Notes under the pieces: generated by a model
Seen by the model: the letters and a program-made list of their open reading frames with translations, nothing else
What the model was told of the DNA's origin: nothing
Database searches by the model: none
Shown: piece after piece, positions 17,213 to 25,153 of the stretch
How the letters are laid out: the number at the start of each line of letters is the position of its first letter
Position numbering within the stretch: the stretch's first letter is position 1
Assembly: GCA_052387815.1 (NCBI GenBank)
Contig: JBQTIU010000032.1
Coordinates: 4,554 to 68,553 of the forward strand
Origin: JBQTIU01 sp052387815
GTDB taxonomy: Bacteria; Pseudomonadota; Alphaproteobacteria; CACIAM-22H2
Direction of reading: 5' to 3'
DNA length: 64,000 nt
Made by a program: the position numbers and the translations under genes

Positions 17213-18039
17213 CACATCCCTCCCGCTGCCACGATCGAGAGGAGGCGCTGGGGGGCCCCGAGAACCACGAGGTAGAGCCCGGCGGCGAGGCCCGGACCGA
17301 AGGGGATCCGGGTCCCCCGCCCGATGCCCGCGCCGCGCAACGCGCGCACGCAAGCGGCGATCAGCGTCAGCGCGGCGGCCAGCAAGAGGAACTCGCCGAG
17401 CCCCTGCCAGCCGACCCACAGGCCGGCGGCGGCGGCGAGCTTGACGTCGCCGAGCCCCAAGCCCTCGAGGCCCCGCAACCGCCAGTAGCTGTCGCGCAAG
17501 CCCCACAGCAGCCCGCCGCCGCCAAGCGCGCCCAGCCCCGCATCGGCGAACGAGATCGCGGTGCCGCCGAGCGCCGTGAGGGCGAGGGCGATGGCGGCGA
17601 CGGAGGCGACCAGCGGGTCGGGCAGGACGAGATGGCGCACATCGACGACGGCGAGGGCGAGCAGCACGGAGCCAAGCAAGCCCACGGCGAGCGCAGGCAC
17701 AACGCCCTCGAGGGCCGCCGCGGCCAACAGGAAGGCGAGCGCCGAGCCCGCCTCGACCACCGGATAGACGGCGCCGATCGGCCGGCCGCAGGCGCAGCGA
17801 CCGCGCCTGGCGAGCCACGAGATCACGGGCACGAGGTCGCGGGCCGTGAGCCGCCGGGCGCAGAACCGGCACACCGAGCGGCCGGCGATCAGCGTGATCG
17901 GCCCCTGGCCGTAGGCGGAGGCCTCGGCGGGAACCAGCCGGAAACAGCAGGTGGCGAGGAAGCTTCCGATGCAGGCGCCGAGCACGCCAGCCAAGCCCGC
18001 CATCCATACCCCGTCGAGGATCACCGGCCCGGCCGACAT
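17212..18039 (-). CDS. gspO: prepilin peptidase / N-methyltransferase (GspO/PilD)
   Basis: The 275-aa polytopic inner-membrane aspartic protease cleaves and methylates the pseudopilins GspG-K. The N-terminal methylase region holds the zinc cysteine pairs CRFCARR and CACGRP. The catalytic aspartates lie in VDVRHLVLPD and in the GLGDVKLAAAAGL (GxGD) motif. Both are intact. It sits 13 nt after gspK and overlaps the response regulator start, so it is a full member of the operon. Confidence 0.93.
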   Translation of the reverse strand: MSAGPVILDGVWMAGLAGVLGACIGSFLATCCFRLVPAEASAYGQGPITLIAGRSVCRFCARRLTARDLVPVISWLARRGRCACGRPIGAVYPVVEAGSALAFLLAAAALEGVVPALAVGLLGSVLLALAVVDVRHLVLPDPLVASVAAIALALTALGGTAISFADAGLGALGGGGLLWGLRDSYWRLRGLEGLGLGDVKLAAAAGLWVGWQGLGEFLLLAAALTLIAACVRALRGAGIGRGTRIPFGPGLAAGLYLVVLGAPQRLLSIVAAGGM

Positions 18040-18052
18040 GACACTCCCTCCT

Positions 18053-19225
18053 TCACTCCCCCCGACCGGAATGGACGAGGTCGAGCAAGCTCTTGGTGCG
18101 CGGGTCGAAGACCGCCGTCATTTTCAGCCGCGGGCCGGCCAGCTCGACGATGAGCGGGTCGTCGTCGCCGACCAGGTTGGTGGCGACATCCTCGAACTTG
18201 CGAGCGGCTTGCAGGCCGATGACATCGGCGAGCCTGAGGTCGCGCTGCGTCGGGGTCGGGTTGCGGATATGATCGAGGGCCGCCTTGACGACCTCGACCT
18301 CGAGGTCGGCGAGGACCGCGATCTGTTCCGGGTCGACATGATCGAAATGGACGCGGGGGCCCCGGCTGTGGATGACGAAGTTGCGGCGCAGGAAGGCGAT
18401 GAGATCGGGGCTGCTGCCCTTCATGTACAGGAGCTCGTCCCAGTGCTGGATCGGGCCGTTGCGCGGCAGATAGGACCACGGCTGCAGCTGGTAATAGGTG
18501 CTCTCGGCCCCGGCGAGGGTGGTGAAGTCGTCGGCGTCGATCCAATCGGCAAGGACGGCGGCGAGCTCGCCGGCACCTTTTTTCGCCAGCCCCAGATATT
18601 CGAGATAGCGCGCCAGCGCCTTGGCGCCGATGAAATTGAGATTGGGCAGGGCCGAGACCGGGCTCACCGTCACCTGGTAGAGGGTGCCGCCGATGGTCAG
18701 GGGATAGGGGTCGCGCTGCGGCCGGAACCGCGTCAGCACCTCGAACTCCTTGATCGAGCCGGCGGTGAACGAGCGGATCTCGCGCTCCTTTTTTTCGATC
18801 AACGAGACGATCTCGGGGGGATCCGGAATCTTCAGGTCCCAGCCGAGCTGGCGCAGGATCTCGCGAAGCTGCCGGACCGGCCCCTCCCCGGTGCTGGCGA
18901 GCTGGCGCTGGTGGGCGATGATCTCGGTCTGCGCCGCCCAGCGCGCATCGACGCTAAGGCGCTCGGGCTTGATGTGCCGGAGCACGAAATCGAGCGCGTT
19001 GGCGCTCTCGCGCATCGCGATGGGATAGGCGATCTGGGCCTCGAGCGTGCGCGGCCGCGACGCCGAATCCTTGGCATAGAGCGCGATCAGCACGGCGCAG
19101 CCGGCTAGGATCCAGAGGACAAAGAGAAGGACAGAGCCCTCGTTTCCATGACCAGCCGCTTGGTCTCGCCAAGGCTCTGCACCTCGAGCCGCACGATCGC
19201 GGGAAGCTTGTCCTTGTCGGGCCAT
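18053..19225 (-). CDS. gspK: type II secretion minor pseudopilin GspK
   Basis: The protein is about 390 aa. A hydrophobic N-terminal helix GSVLLFVLWILAGCAVLIAL lacks the Glu at +5 that other pseudopilins have, as is typical of the tip subunit GspK. The large globular domain contains LADWIDADD and LPRNGPI, which match the GspK calcium/tip region. The only clear start before the helix is the ATG at 19225. It gives a charged leader of about 30 residues and an overlap of about 120 nt with gspJ. No nearer ATG, GTG or TTG exists. Confidence 0.88.
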   Translation of the reverse strand: MARQGQASRDRAARGAEPWRDQAAGHGNEGSVLLFVLWILAGCAVLIALYAKDSASRPRTLEAQIAYPIAMRESANALDFVLRHIKPERLSVDARWAAQTEIIAHQRQLASTGEGPVRQLREILRQLGWDLKIPDPPEIVSLIEKKEREIRSFTAGSIKEFEVLTRFRPQRDPYPLTIGGTLYQVTVSPVSALPNLNFIGAKALARYLEYLGLAKKGAGELAAVLADWIDADDFTTLAGAESTYYQLQPWSYLPRNGPIQHWDELLYMKGSSPDLIAFLRRNFVIHSRGPRVHFDHVDPEQIAVLADLEVEVVKAALDHIRNPTPTQRDLRLADVIGLQAARKFEDVATNLVGDDDPLIVELAGPRLKMTAVFDPRTKSLLDLVHSGRGE

Positions 19226-19734
19226 CGGTTCGCCCACTGTTGAAATTTGCCGTCCCAGTACGAAAACGTCGCCGCGGTGATCTGCGGCAAGAGCACGTCG
19301 CGCCAGGCGTGGATCGTCTCGAGCTCGCGCAGCCGGTCGGCGATCAAGGCGTCGCGGGTGCGTTCGGTCCACCACGGCGGCAACGCCACTTCGGCATAGC
19401 GGACCGCCGTCCCCGAGACGATGGTATAGGTGGCGAGCACGGGCAGCGAATCCTCGCCGAACTGCGCGCTCTTGCGGGTCAGGAACGACAGCCGATCGCT
19501 CTCGCCGAGGACGGTCTCGAAGCGCTTGTTGAGGGCATCGTCGGCGGCCAGCAACTGGGCCCTCAGGAACTGCTCGGCCGTCCAGTCGCGCTGGCCGCCG
19601 GTGAGCGCATCGCCGGCCCGCACCACGGTCTGGTAAAGCTGGACCGCGAGCGCGATCACGCCCGCCGACAGCGCCAGCGCCACCACCAGCTCCAACAGCG
19701 TGAAACCCGCCGACCGCCTCGGCCGCCCGTGCAT
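19105..19734 (-). CDS. gspJ: type II secretion minor pseudopilin GspJ
   Basis: The 209-aa protein has the prepilin motif AGFTLLELVVALALSAGV: cleavage after Gly, Glu at +5 and a hydrophobic helix. The globular domain contains ALPPWWTERTRDA and ends LVMETRALSFSL. AGGAC lies upstream of the ATG, 10 nt after gspI. Its last third overlaps the long N-terminus of gspK. In the T2SS it forms the pseudopilus tip with GspI and GspK. Confidence 0.85.
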   Translation of the reverse strand: MHGRPRRSAGFTLLELVVALALSAGVIALAVQLYQTVVRAGDALTGGQRDWTAEQFLRAQLLAADDALNKRFETVLGESDRLSFLTRKSAQFGEDSLPVLATYTIVSGTAVRYAEVALPPWWTERTRDALIADRLRELETIHAWRDVLLPQITAATFSYWDGKFQQWANRWPDKDKLPAIVRLEVQSLGETKRLVMETRALSFSLSSGS

Positions 19735-19744
19735 CCGGCTCGTC

Positions 19745-20176
19745 CTATTTGTGCGCCGGCACCGCCGGCAGCAGCAGCCGCAACCGATTCACCCCGCCGT
19801 CGTTGATCTCGAATAGTTGGATGGGGCTGAACCCGAGGGTCAAGGGCACCTCGAACCCGCCATAGGCGAAGTTGCGGACCATCACCCGCTGCGGGTCGAG
19901 GGGACCGGGAAAACCGAGCACCAGCTCGTCGCCCTTGATCTGGGTCGTGACCCGGTCGCGATCGGCGGCGACGAGCAGCGCCGCGCGGTTCGATAGCGAG
20001 CGGATCTCGGCCAGGTGGACGTTGGCCCGGCGCACGTAATCGAGCATCAAGCGAACCTGACCCAGAATGAGGACGTAACCCAGCGCCAGCACGAACAGGG
20101 CGACGAGCACCTCGAGGATGCCGAAGCCGGCCCGGGGAGAGCCTTTCTCGCCGACCTCATTACCGCGTCGTGCCAC
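19745..20176 (-). CDS. gspI: type II secretion minor pseudopilin GspI
   Basis: The 143-aa protein carries the prepilin motif AGFGILEVLVALFVLALGY with Glu at +5. The body is short, as in GspI. The GTG start at 20176 overlaps the end of the dockerin gene by 17 nt and has an AGGGA site. It is positioned just before gspJ and gspK, matching the canonical I-J-K tip complex. The internal sequence is diverged, so the I assignment rests on the motif, length and order. Confidence 0.8.
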   Translation of the reverse strand: MARRGNEVGEKGSPRAGFGILEVLVALFVLALGYVLILGQVRLMLDYVRRANVHLAEIRSLSNRAALLVAADRDRVTTQIKGDELVLGFPGPLDPQRVMVRNFAYGGFEVPLTLGFSPIQLFEINDGGVNRLRLLLPAVPAHK

Positions 20177-20981
20177 CGGTCCCTGTTCCCGTCGTGCCGG
20201 TCGTGCCGATCACGGTCGTCCCGGTTCCGGTCGTCGTGGTCGTGGTGCCGGTCGTGCTCGTGGTGGGGGTGGCGGTCGAGGTTGTGGGCGCAAAGGTCCG
20301 GACGCGGCCCGCGTGCAGGGCCTTGATGGCGTCGATCACGTCGCGCGTGTTGACGATGCCGTCGCCGTTGACGTCCGCCTTGGGATGGGAGGCCTTGCCG
20401 GTGACCGCGTCCTTGATGATCCTGATGTCGAGGTCGTCGAGGACGCCATCGCCGTTGACATCGAACTTGTCGTTCTTGACCCCGACGCCGCCGCTGCCGG
20501 GGCTGGGCTGGGCGCCGCCGCCGCCGCCGCTATCGCCGGCCGTGACCACGATCAGGTCGCCGACCGTAGGGCTGATCGTCAGGCGAACCGGGAACGGGAA
20601 CCCGCCCGAGTACTGGAAGGAAACCGGCGCGGTGCCGGACAGCAACTGGAAAGTCCTGCCGCCGTTGACCAGCCGCATCGACAGCCTGGTGCCGTTGAAG
20701 GACGTGGTCTTGGACATGTCGACGAAATACGTCCCGTCCGCCGCCAGCACGGTGCCGGTCCCTTCGGTCTGGCCCCCCGTTTCGCGGACCACCAGCACGT
20801 TGTCGTTGACCTGCAGCGTCACGCCGAGCTTGGTGGTGATGGTCCCGGTCACCTGCATGTTCGAGGGCACCGCCTGGCCGTACGCCACCGCGACGACCGC
20901 AAACTGGAACACCGCCAGAACCATCGGCAATGTCGCGGCGGCGCTCCGGGTCTGTCCGCTATGGCCAACGCGTCCGTTCAT
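20160..20981 (-). CDS. secreted dockerin-type calcium-binding protein
   Basis: The protein has about 273 aa. A signal peptide (TLPMVLAVFQFAVVAVAYGQA) precedes a beta-rich domain (about residues 35-145). A Gly/Pro linker follows, then a type I dockerin-like module with two EF-hand-like loops, DVNGDGVLDDLDIRIIKD and DVNGDGIVNTRDVIDAI. The C-terminal tail of about 40 residues is almost only Thr, Gly and Ser. The start is the ATG at 20981 with AAGG about 8 nt upstream; a GTG at 20999 is possible. It is the first gene of the minus T2SS operon, so it may be a substrate or surface component. Cohesin partners were not seen in the window. Confidence 0.8.
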   Translation of the reverse strand: MNGRVGHSGQTRSAAATLPMVLAVFQFAVVAVAYGQAVPSNMQVTGTITTKLGVTLQVNDNVLVVRETGGQTEGTGTVLAADGTYFVDMSKTTSFNGTRLSMRLVNGGRTFQLLSGTAPVSFQYSGGFPFPVRLTISPTVGDLIVVTAGDSGGGGGAQPSPGSGGVGVKNDKFDVNGDGVLDDLDIRIIKDAVTGKASHPKADVNGDGIVNTRDVIDAIKALHAGRVRTFAPTTSTATPTTSTTGTTTTTTGTGTTVIGTTGTTGTGTGGTTR

Positions 20982-21255
20982 ACGCCCGACCTTCCTCACG
21001 ATTGTCGACCTGGAGAGAACCCGTTCCCCGGCCGTCTCGATATCGCGTCTAGGCGGAGCGCGCTGTGACCCCGCGCACAGAGCCGGTTAAATTGTCGGGA
21101 CGGCGTTGTTTTGAAGCCCCCCGTGGCGAAGCGTTTGGCCCCCTGCGGTGGCGGGGCTTGCACACCCCGTCGATGGCGCGGTTATAGCGTTATTCGCCCG
21201 CGGCGACAAGGCGTAAATTCCGTACTATGACCAATGTGTTTGGATATTCAAGGCA

Positions 21256-21282
21256 TTGACAATAATATGACGGCCCTATAAT
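21256..21282 (+). promoter_or_regulatory. promoter of gspH-G-E-F-lptE
   Basis: A perfect -35 TTGACA (21256-21261) and a perfect -10 TATAAT (21277-21282) are separated by only 15 bp, two shorter than optimal. The ATG of gspH is 33 nt downstream of the -10. Short spacers of this kind often need an activator that bends DNA. Confidence 0.7.
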
Positions 21283-21283
21283 C

Positions 21284-21300
21284 GCCGGTCGCGAACCGGC
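21284..21300. promoter_or_regulatory. inverted repeat at the transcription start of gspH
   Basis: GCCGGT, 5 nt, ACCGGC forms a perfect 6-bp dyad just downstream of the -10 box, overlapping the expected transcription start. It is a candidate operator, for example for the response regulator encoded in the opposite operon. Confidence 0.45.
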
Positions 21301-21314
21301 TCCAAAGGCGCGCC

Positions 21315-21776
21315 ATGACTGCGTGGCCCCGAACCCCGCGCCCGAGCGCTGGGTTCACGCTCCTCGAACTCATCGTCGTGGTGGCGATCATTGGCCTGCT
21401 TGTCGGCCTCGTCGGGCCGCGGCTCACGCTGCCCTATCGCCCGCCCAAGCCTGATATCGCTATTTTTCTTGAAAAACAGCGGCTTAAGGCGATCGAAGAC
21501 GGCAGCAAGATCCGCATTGTCCTCGGCGCCCGCGAGCTGGTGGCGCTGCCCCACGGCCAGCGATTCCCGCTCGCGCCGGGAACGACGCTGGTTATTGACC
21601 GTCCGGCGCCGACGGCGTATCTGGCGGCCGCGATGGTGACCGAATTCTATCCGGACGGGACGGCGATCCTGTCGTCCTTCCGGCTTTTCGCCGACGACGG
21701 CGGGCGGCCGGCCCGCGAATTCGCGCGTATCGAGGTCAATCCGCTTCGTGGTACGGTTTCGTATGCCACGCCTTGA
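21315..21776 (+). CDS. gspH: type II secretion minor pseudopilin GspH
   Basis: The 153-aa protein has the prepilin motif AGFTLLELIVVVAIIGLLVG with Glu at +5. A GspH-like domain follows (KQRLKAIEDGSKIRIVLGAR, then a beta-rich tail). It is first in the plus-strand T2SS operon behind a strong promoter. Its end overlaps the start of gspG. GspH joins the pseudopilus between the major pilin and the tip. Confidence 0.85.
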   Translation: MTAWPRTPRPSAGFTLLELIVVVAIIGLLVGLVGPRLTLPYRPPKPDIAIFLEKQRLKAIEDGSKIRIVLGARELVALPHGQRFPLAPGTTLVIDRPAPTAYLAAAMVTEFYPDGTAILSSFRLFADDGGRPAREFARIEVNPLRGTVSYATP

Positions 21777-22254
21777 ACCCCGCCCGCCCTGCCCCGAGCG
21801 CGTCTGCGCCGCGGGCGCGCGGCGGGCCGCCGCGCGCGGGCGCCGCCAGGCCGGCTTTACGTTGATCGAGCTCGTCATCGTCATGGCGATCATCGCCATG
21901 CTCGCGGCCCTCATCGGGCCGCGGCTGGTGGGCCAGCTCGGCGAATCGCGCGTCAAATCGACCAAGGCCCAGGTCGAGATGCTGGCGACGGCCCTCGATT
22001 CCTTCCGCATCGACAACCGCCGCTATCCCACGCAGCAGGAAGGCCTCAAGGCGCTGGTCGAGCGCCCCGACAACTTGCCGACCTGGTCGGGCCCCTATCT
22101 CAACAAGCGCCAGTTGCCGAAGGACGGCTGGGACCGCGATTTCATCTACCAAATCCCGCCCACGCGCGGCGGCATCGATTACGACCTGTTCTCGCTCGGG
22201 GCCGACAGCCAGCCCGGGGGCAGCGGCGAGAACGCCGACCTCGGGAACTGGTAG
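21748..22254 (+). CDS. gspG: type II secretion major pseudopilin GspG
   Basis: The protein has about 168 aa. The prepilin motif QAGFTLIELVIVMAIIAML is followed by the highly conserved GspG region: RRYPTQQEGLKALVE, then SGPYLNKRQLPKDGWD and YDLFSLGADSQPGG, including calcium-site residues. The leader is unusually long (about 35 residues) and Arg/Ala/Cys-rich before the cleavage site. The GTG at 21748 with a GAGG 12 nt upstream is taken as start; the ATG at 21763 would shorten the leader by five residues. Confidence 0.93.
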   Translation: MVRFRMPRLEPRPPCPERVCAAGARRAAARGRRQAGFTLIELVIVMAIIAMLAALIGPRLVGQLGESRVKSTKAQVEMLATALDSFRIDNRRYPTQQEGLKALVERPDNLPTWSGPYLNKRQLPKDGWDRDFIYQIPPTRGGIDYDLFSLGADSQPGGSGENADLGNW

Positions 22255-22271
22255 ATGGCCCCGGCCACCCC

Positions 22272-23978
22272 ATGACCAAGCTTGGCGAAGCCCTGTCGCG
22301 GACCTTCATGGGCCAGCCCCGGCGCGGACCCGCCGGCGCCGGCGGCGAGGGCCACCGCCATGGCCGCCGCTTGGGCGAGCAGCTTTTGGCGAGCGGCTAT
22401 ATCGGCGCGGACTCGCTCGCCCAAGCCGCCGAGCTCGCCGAGCGGACCAACCGCGGCCTCGCCCTGACGCTGACCGACATGGGCGTGCTATCGGACGAGC
22501 AGATTTACGCCGCCTGGTCGGAGATCACCGGGCTCCCGGTCTGGAACGGGCGCGGCGAGGTGGCCGAGGACACCACCTTCCCGCCTGACTTCCTGCTCTA
22601 CAACCGAATCCTGCCGGTCAAGAGCGGCGAGGAGCGCTGGCTCGTCATCGCCGATCCGGACGATGACGGGCTCATCGACATGTTGGGGCGGTTGATGGCG
22701 GGCTGGCGGATCGCTCTTCATCCCGAGGCCGAAATCGTCTATCGCCTCGAAAAACAGTTCGATCTCAAGCCCGAGGAGGCGGGGACCGAAACCCCCGCCT
22801 CCGATATCGAACACCTCAAGGATCTGGCGCTCGAAGCGCCGATCATCCGCCAGGTGAACGAGCTCATCACCAGTGGCGTGCGGATGGGCGCCTCCGACCT
22901 CCATCTCGAGCCCTTCAAATCGCGCATCGAGCTGCGCTACCGCGTCGACGGCGTCCTTCACGCCCGGCCCGGCCCGCGGGTGGACGAATTCGCGGCCGTC
23001 GTCTCGCGCATCAAGATCCTCGCCAATCTCGATATCGCCGAGCGCCGCCTGCCGCAGGACGGCCGCTTCACCATCAAGACCGCGGGCAAGGAGGTGGACA
23101 TCCGGGTCTCGACCATCCCGACCTCCGGGGGCGAGGACGTGGCGCTCCGGCTTCTCGACCAGAAAAAGCATCTGCTCGATCTCGACGCCCTCGGGCTGTC
23201 GGCACCGATCGTGCGCGGGTTCCGCGAGGTGCTCAAACGCAGCTTCGGCCTCATCCTGGTCACCGGCCCGACCGGTTCGGGCAAGACGACGACGCTGTAT
23301 TCGGGCCTGCGCGATATCGTCGACGGCGAGAAGAAGATCGTCACGGTCGAAGACCCGATCGAGTACGAGATCCCGGGCTTGAGCCAGATCCAGGCCAACG
23401 CCGAAATCGGCGTCACCTTCGCGTCCGCGCTGCGCTCGATCCTTCGCCACGATCCCGACGTCATCCTGGTCGGCGAGATCCGCGACCGCGAAACGGCCGA
23501 GATCGCGATCCAGGCGGCGCTGACCGGCCACCTCGTGCTGACCACCATCCATACCAACAGCGCGCTCGGCGCGATCGGTCGGCTCTTGAACATGGGGCTT
23601 CCCGACTACCTGATCGCCAACAGCCTGATCGCGGTCAGCGGGCAGCGCCTGTTGCGCAAGCTCTGCCCCCATTGCGGCAAGAAGCACGAGGTCAAGCCGG
23701 AGCATGCGCGCCAGTTCGGGCTCGACCCCGGCACGGTGGTCTACACGGCGACGGGCTGCGCGGAGTGCGGCGATATCGGCTATCGCGGCCGCTTGCCGAT
23801 CGGCGAATTCCTGATCCTCGATGCCGGAGTGAGGCGGGCGATTCTCGCCGATCCGACCGACGAGTCGCTGATGGCGGAAGCGCGCAAGATCGCCTTCAAG
23901 ACCATGTTCGAGGACGGGCTCGCGCACGCGCTCGCCGGCCGGACGACGATCGAGGAAGTGCTGCGCGTGGTTGGCTGA
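22272..23978 (+). CDS. gspE: type II secretion ATPase GspE
   Basis: The 568-aa cytoplasmic hexameric ATPase powers pseudopilus assembly. The N-terminal GspE/MshE domain (residues about 35-180) binds GspL. Walker A GPTGSGKTTTLYSG lies near residue 331, the Asp box/Walker B is ILVGEIRDRETAEIA, and the His box is LVLTTIHTN. The C-terminal zinc-binding cysteines CPHCGKK and CAECGDIGYRG are present. All catalytic parts are intact. Its stop overlaps the gspF ATG (TGATG). Confidence 0.96.
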   Translation: MTKLGEALSRTFMGQPRRGPAGAGGEGHRHGRRLGEQLLASGYIGADSLAQAAELAERTNRGLALTLTDMGVLSDEQIYAAWSEITGLPVWNGRGEVAEDTTFPPDFLLYNRILPVKSGEERWLVIADPDDDGLIDMLGRLMAGWRIALHPEAEIVYRLEKQFDLKPEEAGTETPASDIEHLKDLALEAPIIRQVNELITSGVRMGASDLHLEPFKSRIELRYRVDGVLHARPGPRVDEFAAVVSRIKILANLDIAERRLPQDGRFTIKTAGKEVDIRVSTIPTSGGEDVALRLLDQKKHLLDLDALGLSAPIVRGFREVLKRSFGLILVTGPTGSGKTTTLYSGLRDIVDGEKKIVTVEDPIEYEIPGLSQIQANAEIGVTFASALRSILRHDPDVILVGEIRDRETAEIAIQAALTGHLVLTTIHTNSALGAIGRLLNMGLPDYLIANSLIAVSGQRLLRKLCPHCGKKHEVKPEHARQFGLDPGTVVYTATGCAECGDIGYRGRLPIGEFLILDAGVRRAILADPTDESLMAEARKIAFKTMFEDGLAHALAGRTTIEEVLRVVG

Positions 23979-25153
23979 TGCCTTATTTCAGCTACGTGGC
24001 GGTCGGGCGCGACGGCAAGACCTTCGAGGGCCGCGAATACGCCGACAGCCGGGCGGCGTTCGAAAGCCGCCTCAAGGGGCGCCGGCAGGTCCTGGTCAAG
24101 TGCCGCGAATTGCGGCGGCGCACCGTTTCCACGAGCCTGACGACGCGGCTCATCGCCCAGCTCTCGCGCCTGGTCGCGAGCGGGGTGGTGATCGAGCGGT
24201 CGCTGCAGATCATCGGCGAGGACACCGACGATGCCACGCTCGCCGCGCTCGCCGACCAGCTCCGGGGATCGATCAAGCGCGGCCAATCGCTGTCCCAGGC
24301 CTTCGCCGAGGCGGGGCAGTTCGATCCCCTCTTGGTCCCGCTGGTGCGGGCCGGCGAGGCAAGCGGCCGGCTCGGCGAAATCCTCGCCTCGCTGCAGGTC
24401 TACTTCGACCGCAAGCAGAAGCTGCGGCAGGAGATCACCGCCTCGCTCGCCTATCCCGCGATCCTGATGTTCGCCAGCCTTGCCTCGCTGGTCGGGCTCG
24501 GCCTCTACATCGTCCCCATCTTCAGGGACCTGTTCGCCGACCGCATGGACGAGCTGCCGGCGGTCACTCGGTTGTTATTCGCAGTGAGCGATTTTCTGGT
24601 CGCCTGGGGTCAATACCTGGCGATCGGGATCGTGGCGGCGGCGGCGGCGGCCTCGCTTGCTCATCGCCGCTCCGAGCTCGTGCGCCGGAGCCTCGACCGC
24701 TTCGCGCTCCATCTTCCCTTAGCCGGCGATTTTATCGCCAAGGTCCAGGCCGCCAACATCACCGGCACGCTCGGTGTCCTCATCTCGAACGGCGTCGCGC
24801 TGGCGCTGGCCCTCGAACTCGCCCTGGCGACGGCGAAAAACAGTTCGATCCGGGGCGGCCTCGAACGGACCGTCAGCGACGTGCGCAAGGGCAAGCGGCT
24901 GGTGGCGGCGCTCGACTCCGTACCCAAATTCCCGAAGCTCGCCAAGCGGCTGATCGCGGTGGGCGATGAGACCGGCGAACTCGGGCCGATGAGCGTGCGG
25001 GCCGCGGAATTGCTGCGCGAGGACATCCAGTCGCGGCTCAAAGCGGCGGTCTCGCTGCTCGAGCCGGCGATCATCCTGTTCATGGGGGCGAGCGTGGGCT
25101 TCGTCGTCATCGCGATGCTGCTCGCCGTCTACAGCCTTTCGGCGATCGGATGA
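23978..25153 (+). CDS. gspF: type II secretion inner-membrane protein GspF
   Basis: The 391-aa platform protein starts MPYFSYVAVGRDGKTFEGR and carries two T2SSF domains: RLIAQLSRLVASGVVIERSL and FIAKVQAANITGTLGVLISN. Three membrane helices (FASLASLVGLGLYIVPIF, QYLAIGIVAAAAAASLA and a C-terminal one ending AVYSLSAIG) are visible. The ATG overlaps the gspE stop; the end overlaps the lptE ATG (ATGA), which ties LPS assembly to this operon. Confidence 0.94.
   Translation: MPYFSYVAVGRDGKTFEGREYADSRAAFESRLKGRRQVLVKCRELRRRTVSTSLTTRLIAQLSRLVASGVVIERSLQIIGEDTDDATLAALADQLRGSIKRGQSLSQAFAEAGQFDPLLVPLVRAGEASGRLGEILASLQVYFDRKQKLRQEITASLAYPAILMFASLASLVGLGLYIVPIFRDLFADRMDELPAVTRLLFAVSDFLVAWGQYLAIGIVAAAAAASLAHRRSELVRRSLDRFALHLPLAGDFIAKVQAANITGTLGVLISNGVALALALELALATAKNSSIRGGLERTVSDVRKGKRLVAALDSVPKFPKLAKRLIAVGDETGELGPMSVRAAELLREDIQSRLKAAVSLLEPAIILFMGASVGFVVIAMLLAVYSLSAIG

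Larger units (their letters stand above)
20982..21314. other. divergent intergenic region of the T2SS operons
   Basis: No gene is visible. The stretch separates the minus (dockerin-gspI...) and plus (gspH...) operons. It contains a long possible stem (AAGCCCC at 21114-21120 with GGGGCTT at 21153-21159) whose interior is also repetitive and GC-rich. It also holds the plus-strand promoter and operator listed separately. The first part could be a structured 5' leader of the dockerin transcript; I could not match it to a known riboswitch. Confidence 0.5.

Noticed and set aside
20160..20285. Repetitive GTCGTG/GTGCCG DNA as a possible CRISPR or satellite
   Set aside because: It is the coding sequence of the Thr/Gly-rich tail of the dockerin protein; no spacers or regular units.
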